Source: Gaiellasilicea sp035575835 | Lineage (GTDB): Bacteria; Actinomycetota; Thermoleophilia; Gaiellales; Gaiellaceae | Assembly: GCA_035575835.1 (NCBI GenBank) | Contig: DATLXM010000065.1 | Coordinates: forward strand, 1 to 26,747 | Length of the DNA stretch: 26,747 nucleotides | Direction: 5' to 3' | In this document: piece after piece, positions 15,510 through 23,608 of the stretch | How positions within the stretch are numbered: position 1 is the first letter of the stretch | Layout of the letters: every line of letters starts with the position of its first letter | Program-made: the position numbers and the translations under genes | Notes under the pieces: generated by a model | Told to the model about the DNA's origin: nothing | What the model saw: only the letters and a program-made list of their open reading frames with translations | Databases searched by the model: none

Positions 15510-16484
15510 ATGACTCCGCGCACGCGCACGGTCGCCATCGTCTCCGCGCTGGCGCTCCTCGCGGCCGTCGTCGTCGCCGGCTCGGCCGCTCTCTCGAGCG
15601 ACGACCCGGGCGCCGCCGTCGCCCCTGCCGTGCCCACGGGGAGGGAAGGGGCGCCCCCTTTGGTGCTCGACTTCGGTGTGCGCGAGGACGCGAGGGCCCG
15701 GGCCTTGCGGCAGGCGACGCGGCTCTACGCGAGCGGCGACCGCGCCGGGGCACGGGAGCTCTTCCTCCGCGACGACTCGCTCGAGGCGAAGCTCGGACTC
15801 GCCTTCGCGTCGTGGCCGGGCTCGCTGGATCGCGTCGAGCAGCTCGGCACGCTCTATCCGCGGAGCGCTCTCCTCCAGCTCCACGTCGGCCTCGCGCGCT
15901 TCTGGGCCGGGGAGACCGGCTCGCTCGACGCGTGGCGCGAGGCGCGCGACGTCGAGCCGGACACCCCGTACGCGGTCAGCGCCGGCGACCTGCTGCACCG
16001 GGACTTCGCGCCGGGCCTGCCGCTCTTCCAGCCGACGGCCGCGCTACCCGCTGCCGTCGTCGGGAAGCGGCCGGCCCGGCAGCTGGAGCTCCTCCGCCTC
16101 GGTGCCCGCAGGGGCCGGCTCGCCGATCAGCTGCTCTACGGTGTCGCCCTGCAGCGGCTCGGCCGGCCCGTCTCGGCCCGCCGGGCCTTCGAGGCCGCCG
16201 CGCGGGCCCATCCGGACGAGCCCGAGGCGCTCGTCGCGGACGCCGTGGGCCGCTATTCGAAAGAGAGCCCGGTCGAGGCGTTCTCGCGGCTCGGGCCGCT
16301 CTCGCGCCGCTTCCCTGAGGCCGCGACCGTCCGGTTCCACCTCGGGCTGCTCCTCCTCTGGCAAGGGGACGTGACCGCGGCCCGAAAGCAGCTCAGGCAG
16401 GCGCGGATTCAGGAGCCGGGCTCCCGGATTGCCACCGAAGCTGGCCGGTACCTGGACGAGCTTGCCAAGGTGGGGACCAGCTGA
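15510..16484 (+). CDS. Membrane-anchored TPR-like protein
   Basis: A 324-residue protein with an N-terminal signal anchor (residues about 7-29), then a Pro/Ala/Asp-rich linker and an all-helical region built of helix pairs of about 34 residues. Segments such as 'LLQLHVGLARFWAGETGSLDAWREARDVEPDTPYA' and 'TVRFHLGLLLLWQGDVTAARKQLRQARIQEPGSRIA' have the Gly/Ala/Leu spacing and final Pro of tetratricopeptide repeats. It probably faces the outside of the membrane and binds partner proteins. The ATG follows TACGGT by 6 bases. It is followed by a hairpin and then the sigma factor. No specific function is recognisable. Confidence 0.8.
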   Translation: MTPRTRTVAIVSALALLAAVVVAGSAALSSDDPGAAVAPAVPTGREGAPPLVLDFGVREDARARALRQATRLYASGDRAGARELFLRDDSLEAKLGLAFASWPGSLDRVEQLGTLYPRSALLQLHVGLARFWAGETGSLDAWREARDVEPDTPYAVSAGDLLHRDFAPGLPLFQPTAALPAAVVGKRPARQLELLRLGARRGRLADQLLYGVALQRLGRPVSARRAFEAAARAHPDEPEALVADAVGRYSKESPVEAFSRLGPLSRRFPEAATVRFHLGLLLLWQGDVTAARKQLRQARIQEPGSRIATEAGRYLDELAKVGTS

Positions 16485-16491
16485 ACGAAAG

Positions 16492-16509
16492 ATGGGCCGA
16501 ACGGCCCAT
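16492..16509 (+). terminator. Hairpin between TPR-like gene and sigma factor
   Basis: ATGGGCCG-AA-CGGCCCAT is a perfect inverted repeat 7 bases after the stop at 16484; physically a 7-bp stem with a GAAC loop. No T tract follows. It separates the upstream gene from the sigma factor promoter. Confidence 0.55.
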
Positions 16510-16562
16510 AGCGGTCGTCCGATCCTCGTGGCATTCTTCCGCATCTTTTCGTATGGGAAGTG

Positions 16563-16591
16563 TTGCGCGTGGGGGCATTCGCAACTACTTT
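16563..16591 (+). promoter_or_regulatory. Sigma factor promoter, -35/-10
   Basis: TTGCGC (16563-16568), a 17-base spacer and TACTTT (16586-16591) make a housekeeping-type promoter. The expected start of transcription is near 16598, giving a leader of about 22 bases that includes GGAGGGGG ahead of ATG 16620. Upstream, GGCATTC occurs at 16530 and 16574, a 44-base direct repeat of unknown meaning. Confidence 0.6.
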
Positions 16592-16619
16592 CAGAGCGCC
16601 GAATCGGAGGGGGAGCCGG

Positions 16620-17717
16620 ATGAGCGCAACAGGAGTCGTGGAAGTCGGAGTTTCGGAGATCGCGGCCGCGAAGGTCGTGGATGTGCTGGAGACGGACGAG
16701 GCGAAGCAGCTGCTCGAGAGCGGTCGCAGCGCAGGCAAGTTGCGCACGGACGAGATCACGGCGGTGCTCGACGAGCTCGATCTCGACACCGCCCAGCTCG
16801 ATGAGTTCTACGCGGCGCTCGAAGAGCAGCAGATCGAGGTCGTCGACGAGCCGGAGGTCGAAGTCGAGGTCGCGGAGGCGAAGGCCAGCGAGGTGTCGAC
16901 CGACACCCTGCAGCTTTTCCTCAAGGACATCGGCCGGGTGCCGCTCCTGACCGCGGCGCAGGAAGTCGAGCTCGCGAAGCGGATCGAGCGCGGCGACCAC
17001 TCCGCCAAGCAGGCGATGGTGGAGGCGAACCTGAGGCTCGTCGTCTCGATCGCCAAGCGCTACCGAAACCAGGGCCTGCCCTTCCTCGACCTGATCCAGG
17101 AGGGGACGATCGGGCTCGTGCGCGCCGCCGAGAAGTTCGACCATCGCAAGGGCTTCAAGTTCTCGACGTATGCGACGTGGTGGATCCGCCAGGCCGTGGC
17201 GCGGGCGCTCGCCGATAAGGCCCGGACGATCCGGATGCCCGTTCACGTCGTCGAGAAGCTGAACAAGATCGTGCGCACCGAGCGCAATCTCCGGGCGAAG
17301 CTCGGCCGGGAGCCGAACTCCGAGGAGATCGGGCTCGAGCTCGACCTGCTTCCGGAGGAGGTCGACCAGATTCGCCGCAGCGCCCAGACCCCGATCTCGC
17401 TGGAGAAGCCGGTCGGCGACGAGGAGGAGTCCGAGTTCGGGCACTTCCTGACGGACGCGACCGCGCCGCTTCCCGACGAGCTCGCCGAAGAGACGATGCG
17501 GAAGGAGGCGCTCCGGGGGATCCTCGGCTCGCTCTCCCAGCGCGAGCGGCGTGTGCTCGAGCTGCGCTATGGGCTCGACGGCGAGCAGCCGCGGACGCTC
17601 GACGAGGTCGGCCGCACGTTCAACGTCACGCGCGAGCGGATCCGCCAGATCGAGAACCAGAGCCTGAAGAAGCTGCGGGCGCTCGCCGACGCCGGCAAGC
17701 TCCGCGACGTCGCCTGA
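16620..17717 (+). CDS. sigA: RNA polymerase sigma factor, primary (RpoD/SigA) type
   Basis: A 365-residue group 1/2 sigma-70 protein. Residues about 12-75 look like region 1.1 (acidic and helical). Region 1.2 follows at 94-126 ('DTLQLFLKDIGRVPLLT'). Regions 2.1-2.4 are at 130-212 ('LIQEGTIGLVRAAEKFD', 'FSTYATWWIRQAVARALADKARTIRMPVH'). Region 3 is at 213-290, and region 4 at 297-355 ('LELRYGLDGEQPRTLDEVG', 'VTRERIRQIE'). The complete region 1.1 and 2.4 favour a housekeeping factor over a group 2 paralogue. ATG at 16620 has a strong GGAGG ten to twelve bases upstream; the frame continues upstream but without a better start. It is probably monocistronic. Confidence 0.93.
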   Translation: MSATGVVEVGVSEIAAAKVVDVLETDEAKQLLESGRSAGKLRTDEITAVLDELDLDTAQLDEFYAALEEQQIEVVDEPEVEVEVAEAKASEVSTDTLQLFLKDIGRVPLLTAAQEVELAKRIERGDHSAKQAMVEANLRLVVSIAKRYRNQGLPFLDLIQEGTIGLVRAAEKFDHRKGFKFSTYATWWIRQAVARALADKARTIRMPVHVVEKLNKIVRTERNLRAKLGREPNSEEIGLELDLLPEEVDQIRRSAQTPISLEKPVGDEEESEFGHFLTDATAPLPDELAEETMRKEALRGILGSLSQRERRVLELRYGLDGEQPRTLDEVGRTFNVTRERIRQIENQSLKKLRALADAGKLRDVA

Positions 17718-17752
17718 CGCCCCTCTCCGGCGCCACCTTGAACGCCAGGAAC

Positions 17753-18772
17753 CTAGGCCGCGCGGCGGCCGAGCTCGGCCCGGACGAGCGGCGCGACCTC
17801 GGTTCCGAACAGCTCGATCGAGCGGAGCACGCTCGCGTGCGGGAGCGTGCCGACACTGAACTGGGCGAGGCAGCGATCGTGCTCGAAGAGCTCGTGCTGG
17901 AAGAGGGTCTTCTCGGCGACCTGCTCGGGGCTGCCGACGAGCAGCGCTCCCCGCGGGCTGCGGAGCGCGTCGTAGTCCTGACGCTGGAGCGCCGGCCAGC
18001 CTCGCTCGCGTCCGATCCGGTTCATCATTGCGGCGTACCCCGGGAAGTAGTCGTCGGCCGCCTCCTCCGGGCTCTCGCCGACGAAGCCATGGGAATTGAT
18101 CGAGAGCGCGAGCCGCTCGTGGCCCGCTTCGGCGGCGGCGCGAAGGTGCAGTTCCGCGAACGGGACGAAACGCTCGGGCTGCCCGCCGATGATCGCGAGC
18201 GCGAGCGGAAGCCCAAGCCTGCCTGCCCGAACCGCCGAGTCGGGGCTCCCGCCGACGGCGACCCAGACCGGCAGCGGCTCCTGCACCGGCCGCGGGTAGA
18301 CGTCGAGCCCGGCGATCGGCGGGCGGTGCGTGCCGGACCAGGTCACGCGCTCGCCCGCGCGGAGGAGGAGCAGCAGCTCGAGCTTCTCGGCAAAGAGGTC
18401 GTCGTAGTCTGCGAGGTCGTAGCCGAAGAGCGGGAACGACTCGATGAACGAGCCGCGCCCGGCCATGATCTCGGCGCGTCCGCCGGAGAGGAGATCGACG
18501 GTCGCGAACTCCTGGAAAACCCGCACCGGGTCGTCGGAGCTGAGCACGGTGACGGCGCTCGTCAGCCGGATTCGCTCGGTCCGAGCTGCAGCAGCGGCGA
18601 GCACGACGGCGGGCGCCGAGACGACGAAGTCGCTCCGGTGGTGCTCGCCCACGCCGAAGACGTCGAGCCCGACCTGGTCGGCGAGCTCGACCTCCTCCAT
18701 GAGCTCGCGGAGACGCTGCTCTGGCGATCGCCCGGGGGCGAGCTCCGCGAACGTGTACAGCCCGAGCTCCAT
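17753..18772 (-). CDS. LLM-class flavin-dependent oxidoreductase
   Basis: A 339-residue luciferase-like monooxygenase (TIM barrel; FMN or F420 binding). Seen are the N-terminal 'ELGLYTFAEL' strand, 'DVFGVGEHHRSDFVVSAPAVVLAAAAART' and 'LTSAVTVLSSDDPVRVFQEFATVDLLSGGRAEIMAGRGSF', which are close to the bacterial luciferase alpha-like and alkanal monooxygenase group. The substrate cannot be told. It starts at ATG 18772, 25 bases from the divergent M20 peptidase, with TAGTCT 8 bases upstream. Its stop is 35 bases from that of the sigma factor, and no clear hairpin was found in that short gap (17718-17752). Confidence 0.92.
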   Translation of the reverse strand: MELGLYTFAELAPGRSPEQRLRELMEEVELADQVGLDVFGVGEHHRSDFVVSAPAVVLAAAAARTERIRLTSAVTVLSSDDPVRVFQEFATVDLLSGGRAEIMAGRGSFIESFPLFGYDLADYDDLFAEKLELLLLLRAGERVTWSGTHRPPIAGLDVYPRPVQEPLPVWVAVGGSPDSAVRAGRLGLPLALAIIGGQPERFVPFAELHLRAAAEAGHERLALSINSHGFVGESPEEAADDYFPGYAAMMNRIGRERGWPALQRQDYDALRSPRGALLVGSPEQVAEKTLFQHELFEHDRCLAQFSVGTLPHASVLRSIELFGTEVAPLVRAELGRRAA

Positions 18773-18797
18773 CCGCGTTCAGACTAGACTCGCCGCC
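18773..18797. promoter_or_regulatory. Overlapping divergent leaderless promoters, 25 bp
   Basis: The ten bases AGACTAGACT (18781-18790) hold TAGACT on the plus strand (18785-18790), 7 bases before GTG 18798, and TAGTCT on the minus strand (18786-18781), 8 bases before ATG 18772. The two boxes share two base pairs. No Shine-Dalgarno sequence precedes either gene. Confidence 0.6.
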
Positions 18798-20135
18798 GTG
18801 GGCGAGCTGAGGCAGGACTGGCTGGACGAGCTTTCGGAGCTGCTCCGAATCCCGTCCGTGAGCGCAGACCCGGCGCACGCCGAGGACGTGCGGGCCGCGG
18901 CCGAATGGGTCTGCTCGCACATCCGAGCGTCCGGCGGCACCGCCGAACTCGTCGACTGGGAAGGGCGCCCGCTTGCGATCGGCGAGATCCGCGCGTCTGC
19001 GAACGCCGAGAGCGCACCGACCGTCCTCTGCTACGGGCACTTCGACGTCCAGCCGCCGGCGCCGCTCGAGCTCTGGGAGACGGAGCCGTTCGAGCCCACG
19101 GTGCGCGGCGAGTGGCTCTACGCGCGGGGCGTCGCCGACGACAAGGGCCAGCTCTGGATGCTGCTGAAGGCGGCGCAGCTGCTCGCCGAGGCGGGCGAGC
19201 TTCCGGTCAACGTTCGGTTCGCCTGCGACGGCGAGGAGGAGATCGGCGGTCACTCGATCGTCGACTGGCTCGCGGCCGACGAGCGCGGCGCCGATGCAGG
19301 TGTCGTCTTCGACAGCGGGATGCAGCGACGCGGCCAACCCGAGTTCAACCTGGCTGTTCGCGGCCTCAACTACTTTCACATCACGGTTCGCACCGGCGAG
19401 CGCGATCTCCACTCGGGGATGTACGGAGGGGCCTCGCTGAACGCGCTCCACGCCCTGATGCAGACGCTCTCGGCCGTGGTCGCCGGCCCGGACGGCCGCC
19501 TGCCAGAGCCGCTCCGTGCCGGAATCGCGTCGCCGAGCGACGAGGAACGCGCGGGCTGGGCCGAGCTGCAGCCGGGTTCCGAGGCCATCTCCGAGCAGGG
19601 CTCGCGTCCCATGGACGGAGGCGCCGGCGACGACTTTTACGTGCGGACGTGGGCCGAGCCCGCGGTCGACGTGCATGGCCTCTCGGGCGGGTCGCCGACC
19701 CTCGTCAAGACCGTTCTTCCGGTGGGGGCCGAAGCGAACGTCTCGATCCGGCTCGCGCCTGGCCAGGATCCGACCGAGATCGGCGAGTCCTTCCAGCGCC
19801 TGCTGCGGGAGGCGGCGCCCGCTGGCACCGAGGTCGAGATCGCTCAGCAGTCGAGCGCCCCTCCCGGCCTCGTCTCTCCCGACTCGCAAGCCGTCGCACT
19901 CGCCCAGGACGCGTTCGAGCGCGTGACGGGCGTCCGGCCGTTACTCGTCCGCTCCGGCGGCTCGATCCCGCTCGTCCCAGCGCTCGCCGGCGTCGGCATC
20001 CCCACGATCGTGACGGGCTTTGCGCTGCCGGACTCGAACATCCACTCCCCGAATGAGCGGCTGCTCGTCGACTACATCAACCTGGGTGTGGCGACGGCGC
20101 GCGAGCTCTTCGTCCGGTTCGGTCAGCTTGCCTGA
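18798..20135 (+). CDS. M20-family metallopeptidase (dipeptidase type)
   Basis: A 445-residue M20 zinc peptidase of the carnosinase/dipeptidase branch. Metal ligands and catalytic residues are visible: H81 and D83 ('GHFDVQP'), D114/D115 ('RGVADDKG'), E147/E148 ('DGEEEIGG'), a dimerisation-domain His ('DLHSGMYGG') and a late H ('SNIHSPNE'). There is no signal peptide, so it acts in the cytoplasm on short peptides. GTG at 18798 was chosen because TAGACT lies 7 bases upstream and the domain starts at once. The next gene, PepT, begins 8 bases before this stop, so the two form a peptide-degradation operon. Confidence 0.93.
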   Translation: MGELRQDWLDELSELLRIPSVSADPAHAEDVRAAAEWVCSHIRASGGTAELVDWEGRPLAIGEIRASANAESAPTVLCYGHFDVQPPAPLELWETEPFEPTVRGEWLYARGVADDKGQLWMLLKAAQLLAEAGELPVNVRFACDGEEEIGGHSIVDWLAADERGADAGVVFDSGMQRRGQPEFNLAVRGLNYFHITVRTGERDLHSGMYGGASLNALHALMQTLSAVVAGPDGRLPEPLRAGIASPSDEERAGWAELQPGSEAISEQGSRPMDGGAGDDFYVRTWAEPAVDVHGLSGGSPTLVKTVLPVGAEANVSIRLAPGQDPTEIGESFQRLLREAAPAGTEVEIAQQSSAPPGLVSPDSQAVALAQDAFERVTGVRPLLVRSGGSIPLVPALAGVGIPTIVTGFALPDSNIHSPNERLLVDYINLGVATARELFVRFGQLA

Positions 20136-21408
20136 CGACCGGTTCGTCTCCCCGCTCGCGGCGGAGCTCGCCGACGACGTGCTCGAGCGGTTCCTCCGCT
20201 ACGTCCAGATCGATACCCAGTCGGCGTACGGCCAGCCCGACACGCCGTCGACGGCCAAGCAGCTCGACCTCTCCCGAGTGCTCGAGGCGGAGCTGCGCGA
20301 GCTCGGCCTGGACGACGTTCGTCTCGACGAATTCGGCTACGTCTACGGGTCGCTACCGGGAACCGAAGGCACTCCGGCGATCGGCCTGATCGCGCACGTC
20401 GACACGTCGCCGGACGTGACCGGCACGAACGTGAAGCCCCAGGTGCACCGGGCCTACGACGGGACGAGGATCGTCCTCTCCGGCGACGAGTCCCAGATCC
20501 TGGATCCGGAGGAACAGCCGGCCCTCGGCCAGAAGATCGGGCACGACCTGGTCACGACCGACGGCACGACCCTTCTCGGCGCCGACGACAAGGCCGGGGT
20601 CGCGGAGATCGTGGCCGCCGTTGCCTATCTGAAGCGCAATCCGAAGCCCCGGCACGCGCCGATCCGCGTCTGCTTCACGGTCGACGAGGAGATCGGGGCC
20701 GGCGCCGACCATCTCGACCTCGACGACTTCGGCGCCGCCTACGCCTACACGCTGGACGGCTCCGGGCTCGGCGAGATCGAGACGGAGACGTTCAACGCGT
20801 GGAAGGTGATCGTGGCCGTCCACGGCCGCGCCGTCCACCCGGGCTCGGCCAAGGGCAAGCTCGTGAGTGCGATCCGCCTCGCTGCCGACTTCGTCGCCGC
20901 TCTACCCCGCGACCGCCTCTCGCCCGAGACGACCGAGGAGCGCGAGGGATTCATCCATCCGAGCGGAATCGCGGGAACCGGTGAGAAGACCGTCGTCGAG
21001 TTGATCGTCCGCGACCACGATCGCGCGAAGCTCGACGAGCACCTCGCCGTGATTCACCGCACGGCGGAGGAGATCGGCGCCAGAGAGCCGCGTGCGCGAC
21101 TCGAGGTGACCGAGGAGGAGACGTACCGGAACATGCGCGAGGTGATCGACCAGCATCCGATCGTGGTCGAGAAGGCCGAGGAGGCCGTCCGCCGCGCGGG
21201 CGCCGAGCCGGTGCACGCGATCATCCGGGGTGGCACCGACGGCGCCCGTCTCTCGGCCCGCGGACTGCCGACGCCGAACCTCTTCACGGGCGGCCAGGAA
21301 TACCACTCGCTCCGTGAGTGGGCGAGCGTCCAGGACATGGCTGCGGCTGCGGCAACGGTCGTCGAGCTCGCGCGCGTGTGGGCCGAGCCCGGCCCGCTGG
21401 AGTCCTAG
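20128..21408 (+). CDS. pepT: Peptidase T (tripeptide aminopeptidase)
   Basis: A 426-residue M20B peptidase that removes the N-terminal residue of tripeptides. Seen are 'LERFLRYVQIDTQSA' at the N-terminus, H90 and D92 ('IAHVDTSPD'), 'GADDKAGVAEIV', 'TVDEEIGAGADHLD', 'GRAVHPGSAKGK', and 'TGGQEYHSLREW' at the end. A TTG at 20128, overlapping the M20 gene by 8 bases, is proposed as the start because the conserved 'SPLAAELADDVLERF' segment precedes the next candidate GTG (20179). Its stop TAG shares the bases CTAG with the convergent HxlR gene. Function is secure; the start is less so. Confidence 0.92.
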   Translation: MPDDRFVSPLAAELADDVLERFLRYVQIDTQSAYGQPDTPSTAKQLDLSRVLEAELRELGLDDVRLDEFGYVYGSLPGTEGTPAIGLIAHVDTSPDVTGTNVKPQVHRAYDGTRIVLSGDESQILDPEEQPALGQKIGHDLVTTDGTTLLGADDKAGVAEIVAAVAYLKRNPKPRHAPIRVCFTVDEEIGAGADHLDLDDFGAAYAYTLDGSGLGEIETETFNAWKVIVAVHGRAVHPGSAKGKLVSAIRLAADFVAALPRDRLSPETTEEREGFIHPSGIAGTGEKTVVELIVRDHDRAKLDEHLAVIHRTAEEIGAREPRARLEVTEEETYRNMREVIDQHPIVVEKAEEAVRRAGAEPVHAIIRGGTDGARLSARGLPTPNLFTGGQEYHSLREWASVQDMAAAAATVVELARVWAEPGPLES

Positions 21409-21740
21409 CCGCAGGCCAGGAAGTCGTGGCCGAAGCGGCGCATCTCGCCGATGATCGGCAGGAGGCCCTCGCCCTTCTCGGTCAGCGCGTACTCGACCCG
21501 GGGCGGAGACTCCGGATAGCTCTGGCGGACGATCAGGCCTTCGGCCTCGAGCCAGCGCAGCCGTTCCGAGAGCGTGCGGGGGCTGATCCCGCGACAGGAG
21601 TGCTCGAGCTCCGAGAAGCGGCGGGCCCCCTCCGAGAGATCGTGGACGAGGAGGGCGGTCCACTTCGCCCCGATGATCTCGGCGCAGGCGGCGACCGAGC
21701 AGGTCGCGTCGTGCACGGGATTCATGGTGCGGGCGGCCAC
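21405..21740 (-). CDS. HxlR-family transcriptional regulator
   Basis: A 111-residue winged-helix regulator of the HxlR type. A cysteine (C14) precedes 'AEIIGAKWTALLVHDLSEGARRFSELE', then the recognition region 'GISPRTLSERLRWLEAEGLIVRQSYPESPPRVEYALTEKGEGL', all typical. Family members sense oxidants or electrophiles, often through that Cys, and usually repress an adjacent oxidoreductase gene. GTG at 21740 was chosen over ATG 21725 because TACAAT sits exactly 6 bases before it. The stop shares CTAG with pepT. An inverted repeat at 21783-21797 lies upstream and could be its own operator. The neighbouring amidohydrolase is transcribed in the same direction. Confidence 0.9.
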   Translation of the reverse strand: MAARTMNPVHDATCSVAACAEIIGAKWTALLVHDLSEGARRFSELEHSCRGISPRTLSERLRWLEAEGLIVRQSYPESPPRVEYALTEKGEGLLPIIGEMRRFGHDFLACG

Positions 21741-21919
21741 GTCCCGATTGTACTCCGGCCGCAAGGTGGCAGGTCCACGCCGGAGGTGACCCACCTCACC
21801 ACCCCCCAACCCACCCACGGGGTAGGGAGCGTAGGCGCACGGGTGCGACGCGGGCGCGACCGGAATGTGCCGAATCCGTGCCGATCTCTCCACAAGGGGA
21901 CGGCGCTGCGCCCGGCTCG
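21741..21919 (-). promoter_or_regulatory. HxlR upstream region: -10, inverted repeat, G-rich tract
   Basis: TACAAT (21752-21747, minus strand) is 6 bases before the GTG. Further upstream lies GAGGTG-ACC-CACCTC (21783-21797), a 6-bp inverted repeat that may be an operator. The minus strand from 21816 to 21790 carries runs GGG, GGG, GGGGGG and GGG separated by short spacers, a possible G-quadruplex. Nothing coding is seen here, and no clear terminator for the upstream amidohydrolase. Confidence 0.5.
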
Positions 21920-23455
21920 TCAGTCCCAGGGTGGTTCGTTGTGCACCCAGCGGCCCCCGACCATCGTCCCCACGACCTGGAGCTCGGAGAGCTCCTCCGG
22001 CTCGACGGTGAACGGGTCGCGATCGAGCACCACGAGATCCGCGGCGAGGCCGGGCAGTAGGCGGCCGCGGCGGCGCTCGTCCCCGGAGAGAAACGTCGGG
22101 GCGACGCAGATCGCGTGCAGTGCTTGCTCGACCGTCAGGGTTTCCTCCGGCCGCCACGCGCCGCGATCGTCGATCGACCGGGTGACCCCGGCAGACAACC
22201 CTGCGATCGGATCGAGCTCCTCGACCGGGGCGTCGGAGCCGTTCGCGACGAGCGCCCCGGACTCGAGCAGCGAGCGGAACGAGTACGTGCCGCCGAGCCG
22301 GTCGGGCCAGAAGCGCTCCGCGAGGTCGCGGTCGGAGGGAGCATGGGTGAACTGAACCGAGCAGGCGATTCCGAGCTCGGCGAAGCGCGGCACGTCCTCC
22401 GGGGTCAGGCACTGCGCGTGCTCGATCCGGTGGCGCAGCCCCGCCGGCTGCCAAGCGTCCTTGGTCGCCTCGAACGCGTCGAGCGCGTTCCGGTTCGCCT
22501 GGTCGCCGATCGCGTGGACGCTCACCGGCCAGCCGGCCTCGGCGCCCTTCCGGATGATCTCCTCGAGCTCCTCGCGGCTCGTGATCTCGACGCCCGTCCC
22601 ATCCGTCATCAGCGCGGTCTGCGAGCCGAGCGTGCCGTCCATGAAGCATTTGAGGTAGCCGATTCGGAGAAACTCGTCCCCGAATCCCGAGCGGAGCGAG
22701 AGCTCGCTCGCGTGCTCGACGAGGCCGTGCGGGATCGAACCCCAGACGCGGAGCGAGAGGTTCCCCTCCTCCCGGATCCGCTGGAAGATCCCTGGCGCGC
22801 CGAGCCAACCGTCCTTGTCGTGGATCGCGCAGACACCGCGTGCGTTCGCGAGCGCGATCCCGGCACGAGTCGCCTCGACCCACTCGTCCTGGGTCGTCTC
22901 GACGTAGCGATCGCGGAAGCGCCACGCAGCCTCCTCGCGCAGAACACCGGTCGGCTCGCCGCGGACGTCGCGCTCGACGACGCCGCCGTCGACCTCGAGA
23001 TCGCCCCCGGCGTGGGCGAGCGCAGCCGAGTTGAGCCAGACGGAGTGGTAGTCCTTGGAGATGAAGATGGCGGGCGTCTCGCCGGTGACCGCGTCGAGCG
23101 CCTCCTTCGTCGGCTCGCTCGGCGGGCTCCAGTCCCCGTCCCGCCAGCCGTAGCCCCGAAGCCAGCGGCCGGGCTTCGCCTCCGCCGCGGCGACGCGGGC
23201 GAGCGCTTCGTCGAGCGAGTCGCAGCCGTCGAGCTTGATCTGCTTCTGGGCGAGCGCCCAGGTCGGAAAGTGAACGTGAGCGTCGGTGAACGCGGGCAGG
23301 ACGCAGCGGCCGCCGAGGTCGATGGTCTCCGGGCTCGCGAGCGCGCTCTCGTGCACGCCGACCCCGCCCGCCACGTTCGGGCCTGCGATCGCGAGCGCCC
23401 GGGAGGTCGGGAGCGAAGGGTCGAGCGTTCGAATGAGGCCGTTCTCCAGGATCAC
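21920..23455 (-). CDS. YtcJ-type amidohydrolase
   Basis: A 511-residue metal-dependent amidohydrolase of the YtcJ/N-substituted formamide deformylase-like group. H60-x-H62 ('DAHVHFPTWA') binds metal; 'VSVHAIGDQANRNALDAFE', 'RIEHAQCL' and 'GSDAPVEELDP' are the later metal and catalytic blocks. The C-terminal 'GRLLPGLAADLVVLDRDPF' closes the beta-sandwich as usual. No signal peptide is present. GTG at 23455 was chosen because TAGGCT lies 7 bases upstream and 'VILENGLIRTLD' is the normal beginning; an ATG 24 bases further up would disrupt this box. Substrate unknown; an HxlR regulator lies downstream. Confidence 0.9.
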   Translation of the reverse strand: MILENGLIRTLDPSLPTSRALAIAGPNVAGGVGVHESALASPETIDLGGRCVLPAFTDAHVHFPTWALAQKQIKLDGCDSLDEALARVAAAEAKPGRWLRGYGWRDGDWSPPSEPTKEALDAVTGETPAIFISKDYHSVWLNSAALAHAGGDLEVDGGVVERDVRGEPTGVLREEAAWRFRDRYVETTQDEWVEATRAGIALANARGVCAIHDKDGWLGAPGIFQRIREEGNLSLRVWGSIPHGLVEHASELSLRSGFGDEFLRIGYLKCFMDGTLGSQTALMTDGTGVEITSREELEEIIRKGAEAGWPVSVHAIGDQANRNALDAFEATKDAWQPAGLRHRIEHAQCLTPEDVPRFAELGIACSVQFTHAPSDRDLAERFWPDRLGGTYSFRSLLESGALVANGSDAPVEELDPIAGLSAGVTRSIDDRGAWRPEETLTVEQALHAICVAPTFLSGDERRRGRLLPGLAADLVVLDRDPFTVEPEELSELQVVGTMVGGRWVHNEPPWD

Positions 23456-23608
23456 GCGCGGCAGCCTACCTCCAGGCAAGCGGCCGCTTCCAGCGATGCC
23501 GCGGCGAAGGTTCGGCGGGCTCGCTGTGCGAGCGGCGTCGCAGTGCTCTGGTGACGAGCGCCTGGGCTGGGGTGTGACATTTCCACCGAGCGGTGACGTA
23601 GAAGCGAC
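23456..23608. promoter_or_regulatory. Divergent intergenic region with TAGGCT and GGTGACG repeats
   Basis: On the minus strand TAGGCT (23468-23463) is 7 bases before the amidohydrolase GTG. On the plus side GGTGACG occurs at 23550-23556 and 23592-23598, with GGTGTGACA at 23571-23579 in between; these may be regulator half-sites. No clear -10/-35 pair was found for the plus-strand gene, and its Shine-Dalgarno sequence is weak (GAAG). Confidence 0.4.

Noticed and set aside
16530..16580. GGCATTC direct repeat as an alternative sigma or operator site
   Set aside because: A 7-base repeat seen twice is weak, and the TTGCGC-N17-TACTTT promoter explains the region.
17718..17752. Terminator between sigma factor and LLM gene
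   Set aside because: No stem longer than a few pairs was found in the 35-base gap.
16044..19889. A 1281-codon open frame on the minus strand, spanning the sigma factor and its neighbours
   Set aside because: It runs opposite or across well-identified genes (TPR-like, sigma factor, M20 peptidase). Its composition is Arg/Pro/Gly-rich and low in complexity, typical of a non-coding frame in very GC-rich DNA.
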